This document shows, piece after piece, positions 25,624 to 33,775 of a stretch of DNA of 64,000 bases. Numbering within the stretch: the first letter of the stretch is position 1; every line of letters starts with the position of its first letter. The DNA comes from Streptomyces sp. CNH099 (GTDB taxonomy: Bacteria > Actinomycetota > Actinomycetes > Streptomycetales > Streptomycetaceae). The stretch is from positions 615,594 through 679,593 of the forward strand of contig KI911459.1 of the NCBI GenBank assembly GCA_000514715.1. The letters are read 5' to 3'. Under the pieces are notes generated by a model. It had not been told where the DNA came from and made no database searches. It saw only the letters and a list, made by a program, of their open reading frames with translations. The translations under genes were made by a program, and so were the position numbers.

Positions 25624-26982
25624 ATGCGACGCGGAGGACACCCCCGGTGGGGCCGGGACGACGGGGCCGGCGGCCGGCCAGGGCCGCGGCCGCCGTTCGG
25701 CGGGCCGCGCACCTCCGGCGGCCCCGGCGACGGCCCGGCGGACGACCCGGACGACCCCGGCGGCGGGCCGCTGCCCGGCCTGCTGCGCTGGCTGCCCAGC
25801 CGCGACCGGCTGCCCTGGCGCTCCACCCTCTTCCTGACGTTCTTCATGATCGTCGGTACGCGCGGCGCCTCCCACTCCTCCGACCGCGCCGACGACTTCC
25901 CCGGCACCCTCGGCTTCCTCCTCGCCGCCGCCGTCCTCCTGCTGCTGCGGCACCGCTATCCGCGCACCGCCGCCTTCGGCACCGTCGCCGTCTGCCTCGG
26001 CTACGTGGCCGCCGGCCTCCCGTACGGGCCGATCTTCATCAGCGCCGCCGTCGCCTGCTTCGCCGCGATCTCGATGGGGGAGCGGCGCGCCGTCTGGGCG
26101 GCGCTCGCGCTGCTCTTCGCCGGGCACGTCGCGTTCACCTCCCTCCTCTACCGCTGGCTGCCGCCCGACGACGACGGCGCCGGCCCCTGGGGCCGGGTGC
26201 TGTTCGTCGCCGCCTGGGTGCTGGCGGTGGCCGCGGGCGGCGAGCTGATGCGTACGCGCCGCGAGCAGTGGGCCGCCGCACGGGCCGAGCGTGAGCAGGC
26301 CAAACGCCGCCGCGCCGACGAGGAGCGGCTGCGCATCGCCCGTGAGCTGCACGACGTGCTGGCGCACAGCATCTCCGTGATCAACATCCAGGCCGGCGTC
26401 GGTCTCGCGCTCCTCGACCAGCAGCCCGAGAAGGCCCGCGAGGCGCTGACCACCATCAAGTCCGCCAGCAAGGAGGCGCTCGGCGAGGTGCGCCAGGTGC
26501 TCGACACGCTGCGCACCCCCGGCGGCGCCCCCCGCTCGCCGGCCCCCGGCCTCGACCGGCTCGGCGAGCTGACGGAGCAGGCCGCCGCGGCCGGCCTCGC
26601 CGTGGACGTCGCGGTGGACGGCGCGCGGGAGCCGCTGCCGCCGGGCACCGAACTGGCCGCGTTCCGCATCGTCCAGGAGGCGCTGACCAACGTCGTCCGC
26701 CACTCCGGCTCGCGCACGGCCCGCGTCCTGGTCCGCTACGCCCCGGCCGGGCTGGAGCTGCAGATCGACGACGACGGGCCGGCCACCGCGGGCGGCCTCA
26801 CCGGCGGCGGCAACGGCCTGGTCGGCATGCGCGAGCGCGCCGCCGCGCTCGGCGGCACGGTCGAGGCGGGCACCCGTCCCGACGGCGGCTTCCGGGTGCG
26901 GGCCCGGATCCCGCTGCGGGCGGATACGGTGAACGCCGGCCGCGGGGACCGCGACCGCGACACCCTTGAGGAGGGCCAGTGA
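25624..26982 (+). CDS. sensor histidine kinase (NarX/DesK-like, HisKA_3)
   Basis: This 452-residue membrane sensor kinase starts with a cytoplasmic Gly/Pro-rich tail. About five or six hydrophobic segments follow (roughly residues 75-215) with no large extracellular loop, so it may sense within the membrane. The HisKA_3 phosphoacceptor helix is RIARELHDVLAHSISVINIQ, and the ATPase domain has EALTNVVRHSG (N box) and NGLVGMRERAAALGG (G box). The stop overlaps the GTG of the response regulator, giving a co-translated pair. The signal is unknown. Confidence 0.93.
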   Translation: MRRGGHPRWGRDDGAGGRPGPRPPFGGPRTSGGPGDGPADDPDDPGGGPLPGLLRWLPSRDRLPWRSTLFLTFFMIVGTRGASHSSDRADDFPGTLGFLLAAAVLLLLRHRYPRTAAFGTVAVCLGYVAAGLPYGPIFISAAVACFAAISMGERRAVWAALALLFAGHVAFTSLLYRWLPPDDDGAGPWGRVLFVAAWVLAVAAGGELMRTRREQWAAARAEREQAKRRRADEERLRIARELHDVLAHSISVINIQAGVGLALLDQQPEKAREALTTIKSASKEALGEVRQVLDTLRTPGGAPRSPAPGLDRLGELTEQAAAAGLAVDVAVDGAREPLPPGTELAAFRIVQEALTNVVRHSGSRTARVLVRYAPAGLELQIDDDGPATAGGLTGGGNGLVGMRERAAALGGTVEAGTRPDGGFRVRARIPLRADTVNAGRGDRDRDTLEEGQ

Positions 26983-27644
26983 TCCGCGTGCTGCTCGCCG
27001 ATGACCAGGTGCTGGTACGGGCCGGCTTCAGCGCCCTCCTCGACGCCCAGGAGGACGTCGAGGTGTGCGGCGAGGCGGCCGACGGCGAGGAGGCCGTGGC
27101 CCTGGTGCGCGAACGGCGCCCCGACGTCGTCCTCATGGACATCCGCATGCCGGCCCTCGACGGCCTGGCGGCCACCCGCCGGATCACCGGCGACGCCGGC
27201 CTGGCGGACGTGAAGGTCGTCATGCTCACCACCTTCGAGCTGGACGAGTACGTCTTCGAGGCCATCCGCTCCGGCGCCTCCGGCTTCCTGGTCAAGGACA
27301 CCGAGCCGGAGGAGCTGGTGCGCGCGGTGCGGGCCGTGGTCGAGGGCGACGCGCTGCTCTCCCCGGGGGTCACCCGCCGGCTGATCTCCGAGTTCGCCGC
27401 CCGCTCCAAGGAGCCGGCGGCGGCAGCGGCGCTGGACGAGCTGACCGAGCGGGAGCGGGAGGTCATGGCGCTGGTCGGCATGGGCCTGTCCAACGAGGAG
27501 ATCGCCCGCCGGCTGGTGGTCAGCCCGCTGACCGCCAAGACGCACGTCAGCCGCACCATGGTGAAGCTGGGCGTACGCGACCGGGCGCAACTGGTGGTGC
27601 AGGCCTACGAGTCGGGGCTGGTCCGCCCCGGCTGGCTCGGCTGA
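26979..27644 (+). CDS. LuxR/NarL-type response regulator
   Basis: This 221-residue DNA-binding response regulator has a receiver domain with the acidic pair in LLADDQVLVRAGF, phosphorylated Asp in DVVLMDIRMP and Lys in FLVKDTEPEEL. The LuxR-type helix-turn-helix is LTEREREVMALVGMGLSNEE and the following recognition helix. GTGA overlap with the kinase gene shows it is the cognate partner. Its targets cannot be inferred. The gene converges on geosmin synthase with only 65 bases between them. Confidence 0.95.
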   Translation: MIRVLLADDQVLVRAGFSALLDAQEDVEVCGEAADGEEAVALVRERRPDVVLMDIRMPALDGLAATRRITGDAGLADVKVVMLTTFELDEYVFEAIRSGASGFLVKDTEPEELVRAVRAVVEGDALLSPGVTRRLISEFAARSKEPAAAAALDELTEREREVMALVGMGLSNEEIARRLVVSPLTAKTHVSRTMVKLGVRDRAQLVVQAYESGLVRPGWLG

Positions 27645-27709
27645 GCGGCGCCCGCCCGGACGCCGCCCGCAGTCCCCCGGCCCCCCCGCCGTCCCCGGCC
27701 CGGTGCCGG

Positions 27710-29944
27710 TCAGCTCCCGGCCCACGCCGCCGGCCGCGCCGCCGCCGTGCCGAGCCCCGCCGGCGGCCCGCCCGGCAGCCCCGGCCCGCCCGCGTCCTCC
27801 GCCAGCTCCGCGGCCCCGTACCGCCGGACGTGCCGGTGCCAGTTGAGGATGCCCGCCATCCAGTTCTGCAGGTCGCGGACGTAGCCCTCCACCGCCTCGC
27901 GCGTCTCCCGCGACGCCCCGAGGTCCTCGAAGAGCACCGGCAGCCCGGTTTCGAGGAGGTGCTCGAACTGCCGCATCCGCCCCGTCGTGAGGTCGTGCAC
28001 GATCCGCACCGCCTCCGGGTAGCCGATGCCGAAGAAGTTCTGCACCACCAGGACCCCGTTGTGGAGGTCGCCGTCGTACTCGATCTCCTTCTGGTAGGAG
28101 AAGAGGTCGTTGAGCAGACAGGCGTAGTCCACGGCGGAGTTCTCCAGCGCCCGTACGGGGCCGCTGTCGTAGAGCTCCGGCGGCACACCGCTCCCGCGGC
28201 GCAGCCGGCACAGGTACTTGGTCATGTCGGAGCCGAACGCCGCCCGGCGCATCTCGATGTAGTCGACGGGATCCGGGACGCGGTTCTGCGCCAGGTTGGA
28301 CAGCTCCCACAGCCAGGCGTCGAGCATCACGTCCACCGCGACCCGGAACTCCGTCCGCTGCTCCGGCGTCATCGGCCCGGCCGTCCGCCGCCACAGGTCG
28401 GCCAGCCCGCGCTCCAGCGCGTTCACCGGCGCCGGCGCCGCCGCGTCGTCGAGCGGCATGCACTGCTTGAGCCGGTCGTTCGAGGCCCGGGCGCCGGCCA
28501 GGTCACGGGTCCGGCCGAAGACGGCCGGGTAGTAGTCGTCCCCGTACGTGCCCCAGGCCAGCCACTGCGACGCCAGGTCCAGCTCCTCCTCGTCGGCGTC
28601 CGGATGCAGACCGGCGGCGCAGAGCGGGAGGTCGAAGCCGCGCAGCCGCCGGGCGTCCCAGACGTGCGACCCCGGCACCCCGGGCTGGGGTTCGAGGATG
28701 CCCATGCGGCGGGCCCAGGCGAGCGTCCGGGGCCGAGCCGCGTCGAGGTGCCGCGAGAGCCGCAGCCGGTACGGCATGCGCAGCTCCGGCACCAGCGACG
28801 GGCCGACGCGCCGGTGCGGCACGTGCGCGTACGAGCGCGACCGCCGCGCCCCGGCGGCGGCCAGCAGCCCGCGCAGGCTCACGTCGGCGGTGCCGGGGCC
28901 GGCCGGTGCGTACGGCAGGGACCGGGGGCCGGCGGCGGCGCGCCCGTTCATGTACCGGCTGGAGCGCAGGTGCCACTCGTGCCCGCCCGACTGCCAGGCC
29001 TGCAGCCCTTTCGCGTACGCCGCCACCCGCGCGCACTCCACCGGGGTGAGCCCCTCCGCGGCGGCGTATGCGGGCAGTTCGGTGAGGGCGGTGTGCTCGA
29101 ACTGCTGCATGCGCGAGGTCAGCAGGTCGTTGACGGTGTCGGCGGCCTCCTGCGTGCCGCAGCCGAGGAAGGTCTCCAGCACCAGGACACCGTTGCTCAG
29201 CTCGCCCTCCGCCTCCACCTCGCGCTGGTACGAGAAGAGGTCGTTGCGCAGGTGCACGGCGTCGGCGAAGGTGTCCCGCAGCACCAGCAGCGGCCGGGAC
29301 CCGGCCGCGCGGTCCGGCACCTCCGCCGCCGCGGCGTACTCCACCAGCCCCGCGGACCACGGCGCGCCGCCGACCTTGCGGCGCATCTCGACGTACTCGA
29401 CGGGGTTGGCCACCCGCCCCTCGTCGATGTTGGCCAGCTCCCACAGCGACTCGTCGAGCAGGTTGACGGTGCTCCGCGCGAACCGCCGCCGCCACCCGGC
29501 CGACATCGCCGGCACCGTCCGCGCCCACAGGTCCGCGAGCCCGGCCTCCACCGGGTTGCGCGGCTCCGGCGTGTCCGCGCCCGGCCCGGCCGTGTCGACC
29601 GGCATGAACGCGGGCAGCCGGTCCAGGTACGCCTTGGCGCCGGCCCGGTCCCGGTCGCGCTTGAACGCCTCCACGAAGTGGTCGTCGAAGAAGAACACCC
29701 ACACGTACCAGTCGGTGACCAGCGACAGCACGTCCGCGGAGCACTCGGGGTGGGTGTACGCGCAGAGCAGCGCGTAGTCGTGCGCATCGAGGTCGGCGGT
29801 GTCCCAGATGCCCGAGCCCTCCAGCATCCCCATTCCGCGCGCCCACTCCCGCGAGTGCACCCGCGCCTGCTCGACGTGCGGGTTGAGCCGTGCGGGCCAC
29901 GGCAGGTAGAAGGCAGGCAGTTCGAACGGCTGCTTAGGCGGCAT
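27710..29944 (-). CDS. geoA: bifunctional germacradienol/geosmin synthase
   Basis: This 744-residue tandem terpene cyclase converts farnesyl diphosphate to germacradienol (N-terminal domain) and on to geosmin (C-terminal domain), the earthy odour of Streptomyces. The N domain has the metal motif DDHFVE (87-92) and the NSE triad in NDLFSYQRE. The C domain repeats the fold with WGTYGDDYYP and NDLFSYQKE. The linker, around RSYAHVPHRRVGPSLVPELR, is typical. ATG 29944 (MPPKQPFELPAFYLPW) has GGGGAGGGG just upstream; an upstream in-frame ATG at 29989 is less likely. It is a single gene with no cyclic-nucleotide-binding Eshenazi-type partner beside it. Confidence 0.97.
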   Translation of the reverse strand: MPPKQPFELPAFYLPWPARLNPHVEQARVHSREWARGMGMLEGSGIWDTADLDAHDYALLCAYTHPECSADVLSLVTDWYVWVFFFDDHFVEAFKRDRDRAGAKAYLDRLPAFMPVDTAGPGADTPEPRNPVEAGLADLWARTVPAMSAGWRRRFARSTVNLLDESLWELANIDEGRVANPVEYVEMRRKVGGAPWSAGLVEYAAAAEVPDRAAGSRPLLVLRDTFADAVHLRNDLFSYQREVEAEGELSNGVLVLETFLGCGTQEAADTVNDLLTSRMQQFEHTALTELPAYAAAEGLTPVECARVAAYAKGLQAWQSGGHEWHLRSSRYMNGRAAAGPRSLPYAPAGPGTADVSLRGLLAAAGARRSRSYAHVPHRRVGPSLVPELRMPYRLRLSRHLDAARPRTLAWARRMGILEPQPGVPGSHVWDARRLRGFDLPLCAAGLHPDADEEELDLASQWLAWGTYGDDYYPAVFGRTRDLAGARASNDRLKQCMPLDDAAAPAPVNALERGLADLWRRTAGPMTPEQRTEFRVAVDVMLDAWLWELSNLAQNRVPDPVDYIEMRRAAFGSDMTKYLCRLRRGSGVPPELYDSGPVRALENSAVDYACLLNDLFSYQKEIEYDGDLHNGVLVVQNFFGIGYPEAVRIVHDLTTGRMRQFEHLLETGLPVLFEDLGASRETREAVEGYVRDLQNWMAGILNWHRHVRRYGAAELAEDAGGPGLPGGPPAGLGTAAARPAAWAGS

Positions 29945-30127
29945 CCGCCCCTCCCCGGGTTCGTTCACGTCCAGCGCCCGGGGCAGCACTACCCCCGGCT
30001 TCGCCCCCGCACCCGAGGATGCACTCGTACGGGTGACGTGCCGGCCGCGTGTACGGGTCTCGTGCGGGACGGTGGGCGCGGGCGTACGCGGCGGCTCAGC
30101 CGGTCCGGCGGCTGTTCTGACGGCCCG

Positions 30128-30358
30128 TCACCACCGGCGCAGCACGAGGGCGACGCGGATCACGAAGGCCGCGGCCCCGGCCGCCTTCGCGGCGGTGAGC
30201 AGCGCCGGGCGGGCGTCGCCGTGCACCGCGTCGAAGAAGAGCGCGGGCGCGGCGACGGCGAGGAACACCGCGCCCGCCAGCAGCGCCGCCGTGACCGCCG
30301 CGTACACGATCTCGACGGTGACGGCGTCCCGTCGCGCCTGGCTCCTCGGTCCCCGCAT
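30128..30358 (-). CDS. small two-helix membrane protein, DUF6332-like
   Basis: This 76-residue protein has a basic, Gln/Arg-rich N terminus (MRGPRSQARRDAVTVEIVYA) and two hydrophobic helices (about 18-40 and 55-72) ending in LRRW. It resembles the DUF6332 family of Streptomyces, which has no assigned function. ATG 30358 has GAGGGGGG upstream, and 30359-30462 is a divergent promoter region shared with the MarR gene. The family assignment is from memory. Confidence 0.65.
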   Translation of the reverse strand: MRGPRSQARRDAVTVEIVYAAVTAALLAGAVFLAVAAPALFFDAVHGDARPALLTAAKAAGAAAFVIRVALVLRRW

Positions 30359-30448
30359 CCGCAACCCCCCTCGTGGTCCTGAGAATCCCCCCGCACGCCC
30401 GTGTTCAATCCGTTGCACACCGGCCGTCACATGGCGCTCACGGGCTGG

Positions 30449-30454
30449 TACGGT
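30449..30454 (+). promoter_or_regulatory. -10 box of a probable leaderless promoter
   Basis: TACGGT lies 8 bases before ATG 30463 of the MarR gene, and no ribosome site is present. Confidence 0.4.
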
Positions 30455-30462
30455 GCCATGCC

Positions 30463-30858
30463 ATGGCAACGGGGAGCGCCGAAGGCGCGGTCGTTTCTCA
30501 ATGGCGGGAGATCCGCGCGGTGCACGCGCGGGCTGTGGGCGAGTTGGACCGTGAGCTGCATCGATACGGCATCGGGGCCAGCGACTTCGAGGTGCTGGAC
30601 GTACTGCTCGGCTCGGCGGACACCGACGGCAGGGCCAGCCTCCGGGTGCAGGAGCTGGCGGACCGGGTGCACCTGAGCCAGAGCGCGCTGTCCCGCCTCG
30701 TCGGCAGACTGGAGAAGCACGGGCTGGTGACCCGCGGCATGTGCCCCGAGGACCGCAGGGGCGTGCAGGTGTGCGTCACCGACGCCGGCCGTACGCTGCA
30801 CGCCGAGGCGCTGCCCGTGCAGCGCGCGGTGCTCGCCCGCACCGTCGGCGTGAGATGA
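30463..30858 (+). CDS. MarR-family transcriptional regulator
   Basis: This 131-residue winged-helix regulator has the MarR core: RYGIGASDFEVLDVLLGS, LRVQELADRVHLSQSALSRL (recognition region) and the wing GLVTRGMCPEDRRGVQVCVT. It would bind DNA as a dimer and respond to small phenolic or lipophilic ligands or to oxidants; one Cys lies in the wing and one just after it. It is slightly shorter than usual (about 140-160), missing part of the C-terminal dimer helix. It lies divergent from the DUF6332-like gene, its most likely target. Confidence 0.88.
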   Translation: MATGSAEGAVVSQWREIRAVHARAVGELDRELHRYGIGASDFEVLDVLLGSADTDGRASLRVQELADRVHLSQSALSRLVGRLEKHGLVTRGMCPEDRRGVQVCVTDAGRTLHAEALPVQRAVLARTVGVR

Positions 30859-30896
30859 CCCGCTGACCGGGCCGGACCGCCGGGCGGCGGGCCTCC

Positions 30897-32111
30897 TCAG
30901 CTCCGGCGCGGGCGGCCGGCGCGCTGCACGGCCTGCATGGCGTACGCGATGACCGCCGAGGCCCCCGCGAGCAGCGCGACCGTGCTCAGCGCGGCGCGCA
31001 GCGAGAACCACTCGGCGAGGAAGCCGATCGCCGGCGGGCCGAGGAGCATGCCGCCGTAGCCGAGGGTGGAGGCGGCGGCCACGCCGTGCGGTCCGGCCAG
31101 CTCCCCGGCGCGGCCGATGGCGATGGGGAAGATGTTGGCCAGGCCGAGCCCGGTGAGGGCGAAGCCGGCCAACGCGCCCCACACGTACGGGGAGAAGGAG
31201 CCGAGCAGCATGCCCGCGCAGGCGGTGGCGCCGCCCGCGACGAGGGCGCGGTGCTGGCCCAGCCGCAGCAGCAGCGCCGTACCGGAGAGCCGGCCGGCGG
31301 TCATGGCGAGGGCGAACACGGAGTACCCGGCGGCGGCCAGGCCCGGGCCGGCGTCCAGGGACTCCTTGAGGTGCAGCGCGCTCCAGTCGGCCATGGCGCC
31401 CTCGCCGTACGCGGTGCACAGCGCGACGAGGCCGAGCACGGCGACGAGCACCCGGACGCGCCCGGCGGGCAGCTCCGCGGCCGGACCCGCCGCACCCGGC
31501 GCCGCGACGGCGTCGGCCGCGGCCGGGGCGGCCGGGGCGGGCGGCGGCTGCGGCGCCGGGATGGCCAGCAGCGCGCGCCCGGCGAAGGCGGTCACGCCCA
31601 GCCCGAGCAGCGCGAGCAGCAGCAGGTGCCGGGTGGGGGAGAGGTGGCCCGCGACGAGCGCGCCGAGCCCGGCGCCGAGCATCCCGCCGAGGCTGAACGC
31701 CGCGTGGAAGCTGGGCAGCACCGGCCGCCGCATGGCGGCCACCAGGTCGACGGCCGCGCTGTTCATGGCGACGTTGATGGAGCCGAACGCGGCGCCGAAG
31801 ACCAGCAGGACCAGGCCGAGCGCGAGGGCGGAGCGGGTCAGCGGCGGCAGCAGCACGCCCGCGCAGAGCAGCGCGGCGGTGCCCACGGTGACCGCGTGGG
31901 CACCGTAGCGGCGGATGAGCCCGCCGGTGAGCACCATCGTCGCCACCCCGCCCGCGGACACCCCGAGCAGCGCCAGGCCCAGGGCGCTGGGCGAGGCGCC
32001 GGTCTGGTCCTTGATGTCGGGGATACGGACGACCCAGCCGGCGAAGACGAAGCCGTCGAGGGCGAAGAAGACGGTCAGGACGATACGGAGCCGGGCGAGC
32101 CGGGCCGCCAC
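30897..32111 (-). CDS. MFS transporter (sugar-permease type)
   Basis: This is a 12-helix major facilitator of about 404 residues. Repeated features are GFVFAGWVVRIPDIKDQTG after helix 1, GGLIRRYG in the 2-3 loop and FGSINVAMNSAAVD in the first half, resembling fucose-permease-like proteins. GTG 32111 gives a short N-terminal tail before helix 1. The frame stays open to a GTG at 32183, but those codons (CTA, AAA, ATA) are atypical and lie inside the AT-rich operator, so I prefer the shorter form. It is divergent from a ROK-type regulator that probably controls it. Confidence 0.85.
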   Translation of the reverse strand: MAARLARLRIVLTVFFALDGFVFAGWVVRIPDIKDQTGASPSALGLALLGVSAGGVATMVLTGGLIRRYGAHAVTVGTAALLCAGVLLPPLTRSALALGLVLLVFGAAFGSINVAMNSAAVDLVAAMRRPVLPSFHAAFSLGGMLGAGLGALVAGHLSPTRHLLLLALLGLGVTAFAGRALLAIPAPQPPPAPAAPAAADAVAAPGAAGPAAELPAGRVRVLVAVLGLVALCTAYGEGAMADWSALHLKESLDAGPGLAAAGYSVFALAMTAGRLSGTALLLRLGQHRALVAGGATACAGMLLGSFSPYVWGALAGFALTGLGLANIFPIAIGRAGELAGPHGVAAASTLGYGGMLLGPPAIGFLAEWFSLRAALSTVALLAGASAVIAYAMQAVQRAGRPRRS

Positions 32112-32162
32112 CGCGCCGCCGGGCGGGGTGGCGCCGCGGAGTCGCCGGGGGAACGCCGCCCG

Positions 32163-32195
32163 TATTTTGTTTAGCGTCGGCACAAAGACAGAATA
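32163..32195. promoter_or_regulatory. AT-rich palindromic operator between MFS and ROK genes
   Basis: TATTTTGT (32163-32170) and ACAGAATA (32188-32195) are inverted copies with one mismatch and a 17-base spacer. The island is strikingly AT-rich for this genome. Two-armed AT-rich sites of this kind are bound by ROK repressors such as NagC and Mlc. Confidence 0.65.
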
Positions 32196-32200
32196 GAAGC

Positions 32201-33430
32201 GTGACGCCGACTCGTACAAGGCCCGTGCGACCCGAGAGGGGCCGGAGCGCGCTGGGGCCCGCGCTGGAGCTCGTCCACACCGGCCGGGCGCCCACCCGCG
32301 CCGTGCTCACCGCCGAGCTGGGGGTGACCCGGGCGACCGCGGGCGCCGTCGCCGCCGAACTGGCGGCCCTCGGCCTGATCACCGTCGACTCCCGCCCCGC
32401 CGCCGCCCCCGGCCACCAGGGCCGGCCCTCGCACGGCCTGTCCGTGAACCCCGACGGCCCCGTCGTGCTGGCCGCACAGGTGCACGCCGACGGCTTCCGG
32501 GCCGCGCTCGTCGGCCTCGGCGGGCACATCGTCGCCACCGCCCCCGGCTGCATGACCGTCCCGGCCGACCCCGCGCACGTCCTGGCCGCCGTCGTCGAGG
32601 AGGGCGCCGAACTGCTGCGCGCCACCGGGCGCACGTGCGTCGGCGCGGGACTGGCCGTGCCGTCCGCGGTCGCCGAGCCCGACGGGGAGGCACTCAACCC
32701 GCTGCACCTCGCCTGGCCCGCGGGCGCGCCCGTCCGCCGGATCTTCCACGAGTGCCTGACCGGCTCCGGCATCGAGTTCGCCGCCGCCCCGCGGGCGTTC
32801 ACCGGCAACGACGTCAACCTCGCCGCCCTGGCCGAGCACCGCCACGGCGCCGGCCGCGGCTCCGCGCACCTGCTGTGCGTCGCCACCGGCCACCGCGGCG
32901 TCGGCGGGGCGCTCGTGCTCGACGGGCGGCTGCACACCGGCAGCGCCGGCCTCGCGCTGGAGGTCGGCCACCTGACCGTCAACCCCGACGAGGGCCTGCC
33001 CTGCCACTGCGGCGGCCGCGGCTGCCTGGACGTCGAGACCGACCCACTCGCGCTGCTGACGGCCGCGGGCCGGGCGCCCGGACCGGAGGTCTCGCTGCTG
33101 CAGCAGGCCCGGGAGCTGGTGCGCGACGAGTACGCGGACCCGGCCGTCGCCGCCGCCGTCGCGCTGGTCGTGGACCGCCTCGGCCTCGGCCTCGCCGGCC
33201 TGGTCAACATCCTCAACCCGGACCGCATCATCCTGGGCGGCCTGCACCAGGTGCTGCTGGCCGCCGCCCCCGAGCGGCTGCGCGCGGTGGTGGCCGACCG
33301 CAGCCTGTGGGGGCGCAGCGGGGGCGTGCCGGTGCTGGAGTGCACGCTGGACCACAACAGCCTGGTCGGCGCCGCCGAACTCGCCTGGCAGCCGGTGCTC
33401 GACGACCCCCTCGGTGTCCTGGAGGGGTGA
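32201..33430 (+). CDS. ROK-family transcriptional regulator
   Basis: This 409-residue protein has an N-terminal winged helix-turn-helix (LGPALELVHTGRAPTRAVLT onward) and a ROK sensor domain. The ROK zinc motif is CHCGGRGCLD, preceded by GLALEVGHLTVNPD in the sugar-site position. The ATP phosphate loop is lost: where kinases have DxGGT, this has AAQVHADGFRAALV, so it should sense sugar without phosphorylating it. GTG 32201 has no ribosome site and is 6 bases from a CAGAAT box, so the mRNA may be leaderless; GTG 32225 is an alternative. It probably represses itself and the divergent MFS gene. Confidence 0.87.
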   Translation: MTPTRTRPVRPERGRSALGPALELVHTGRAPTRAVLTAELGVTRATAGAVAAELAALGLITVDSRPAAAPGHQGRPSHGLSVNPDGPVVLAAQVHADGFRAALVGLGGHIVATAPGCMTVPADPAHVLAAVVEEGAELLRATGRTCVGAGLAVPSAVAEPDGEALNPLHLAWPAGAPVRRIFHECLTGSGIEFAAAPRAFTGNDVNLAALAEHRHGAGRGSAHLLCVATGHRGVGGALVLDGRLHTGSAGLALEVGHLTVNPDEGLPCHCGGRGCLDVETDPLALLTAAGRAPGPEVSLLQQARELVRDEYADPAVAAAVALVVDRLGLGLAGLVNILNPDRIILGGLHQVLLAAAPERLRAVVADRSLWGRSGGVPVLECTLDHNSLVGAAELAWQPVLDDPLGVLEG

Positions 33431-33775
33431 ACGCGCGGCGGCCCCGGAGGCGCCGGCACACGCCACGTCGTACGAACCCGCCACCCCGGTCGCGGACGTC
33501 CGCGGGCCGGACCGCCGTCCGGTCCGCGGCGCCCGCGCCGGTGGGGGGTTGCCGCCCGCCCGGCCGGCCGGGTGCCGGGTCCGGCGCGGCCGGGCGGAGC
33601 GGCTACGGAACCGCCGCCAGGCTGCGGGGAAGCGAGCGGACCCGATGCCGCACAGTCAACTCGCCACCCGTGCCCACCGGGAGGGCGCACACGCCACGAC
33701 TGCGGGCGCGCACTTCACACCCCGTGTGAAACGCCCTCGGTTACGCTGGCGGACACCCTGCACGCAGGAGGGCAC
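33431..33775. other. 345-base intergenic region upstream of the HTH/TPR regulator
   Basis: No supported gene. It contains a 14-bp perfect palindrome (CGCGGACGTCCGCG, 33491-33504), a small hairpin (GGACCG-CCGTC-CGGTCC, just after it), and the promoter/operator at 33714-33747. Confidence 0.5.
33714..33747 (+). promoter_or_regulatory. palindromic operator and -10 box of the HTH/TPR regulator
   Basis: TTCACACCCCGTGTGAA (33714-33730) is a perfect palindrome with 7-bp arms. Eleven bases later comes TACGCT (33742-33747). The palindrome covers the -35 position, as expected for a repressor site. The same architecture recurs on the other strand at 36145-36110. Confidence 0.65.

Noticed and set aside
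32112..32219. N-terminal extension of the MFS protein up to 32219
   Set aside because: The added codons are rare (CTA, AAA, ATA), overlap the palindromic operator and collide with the ROK gene start.
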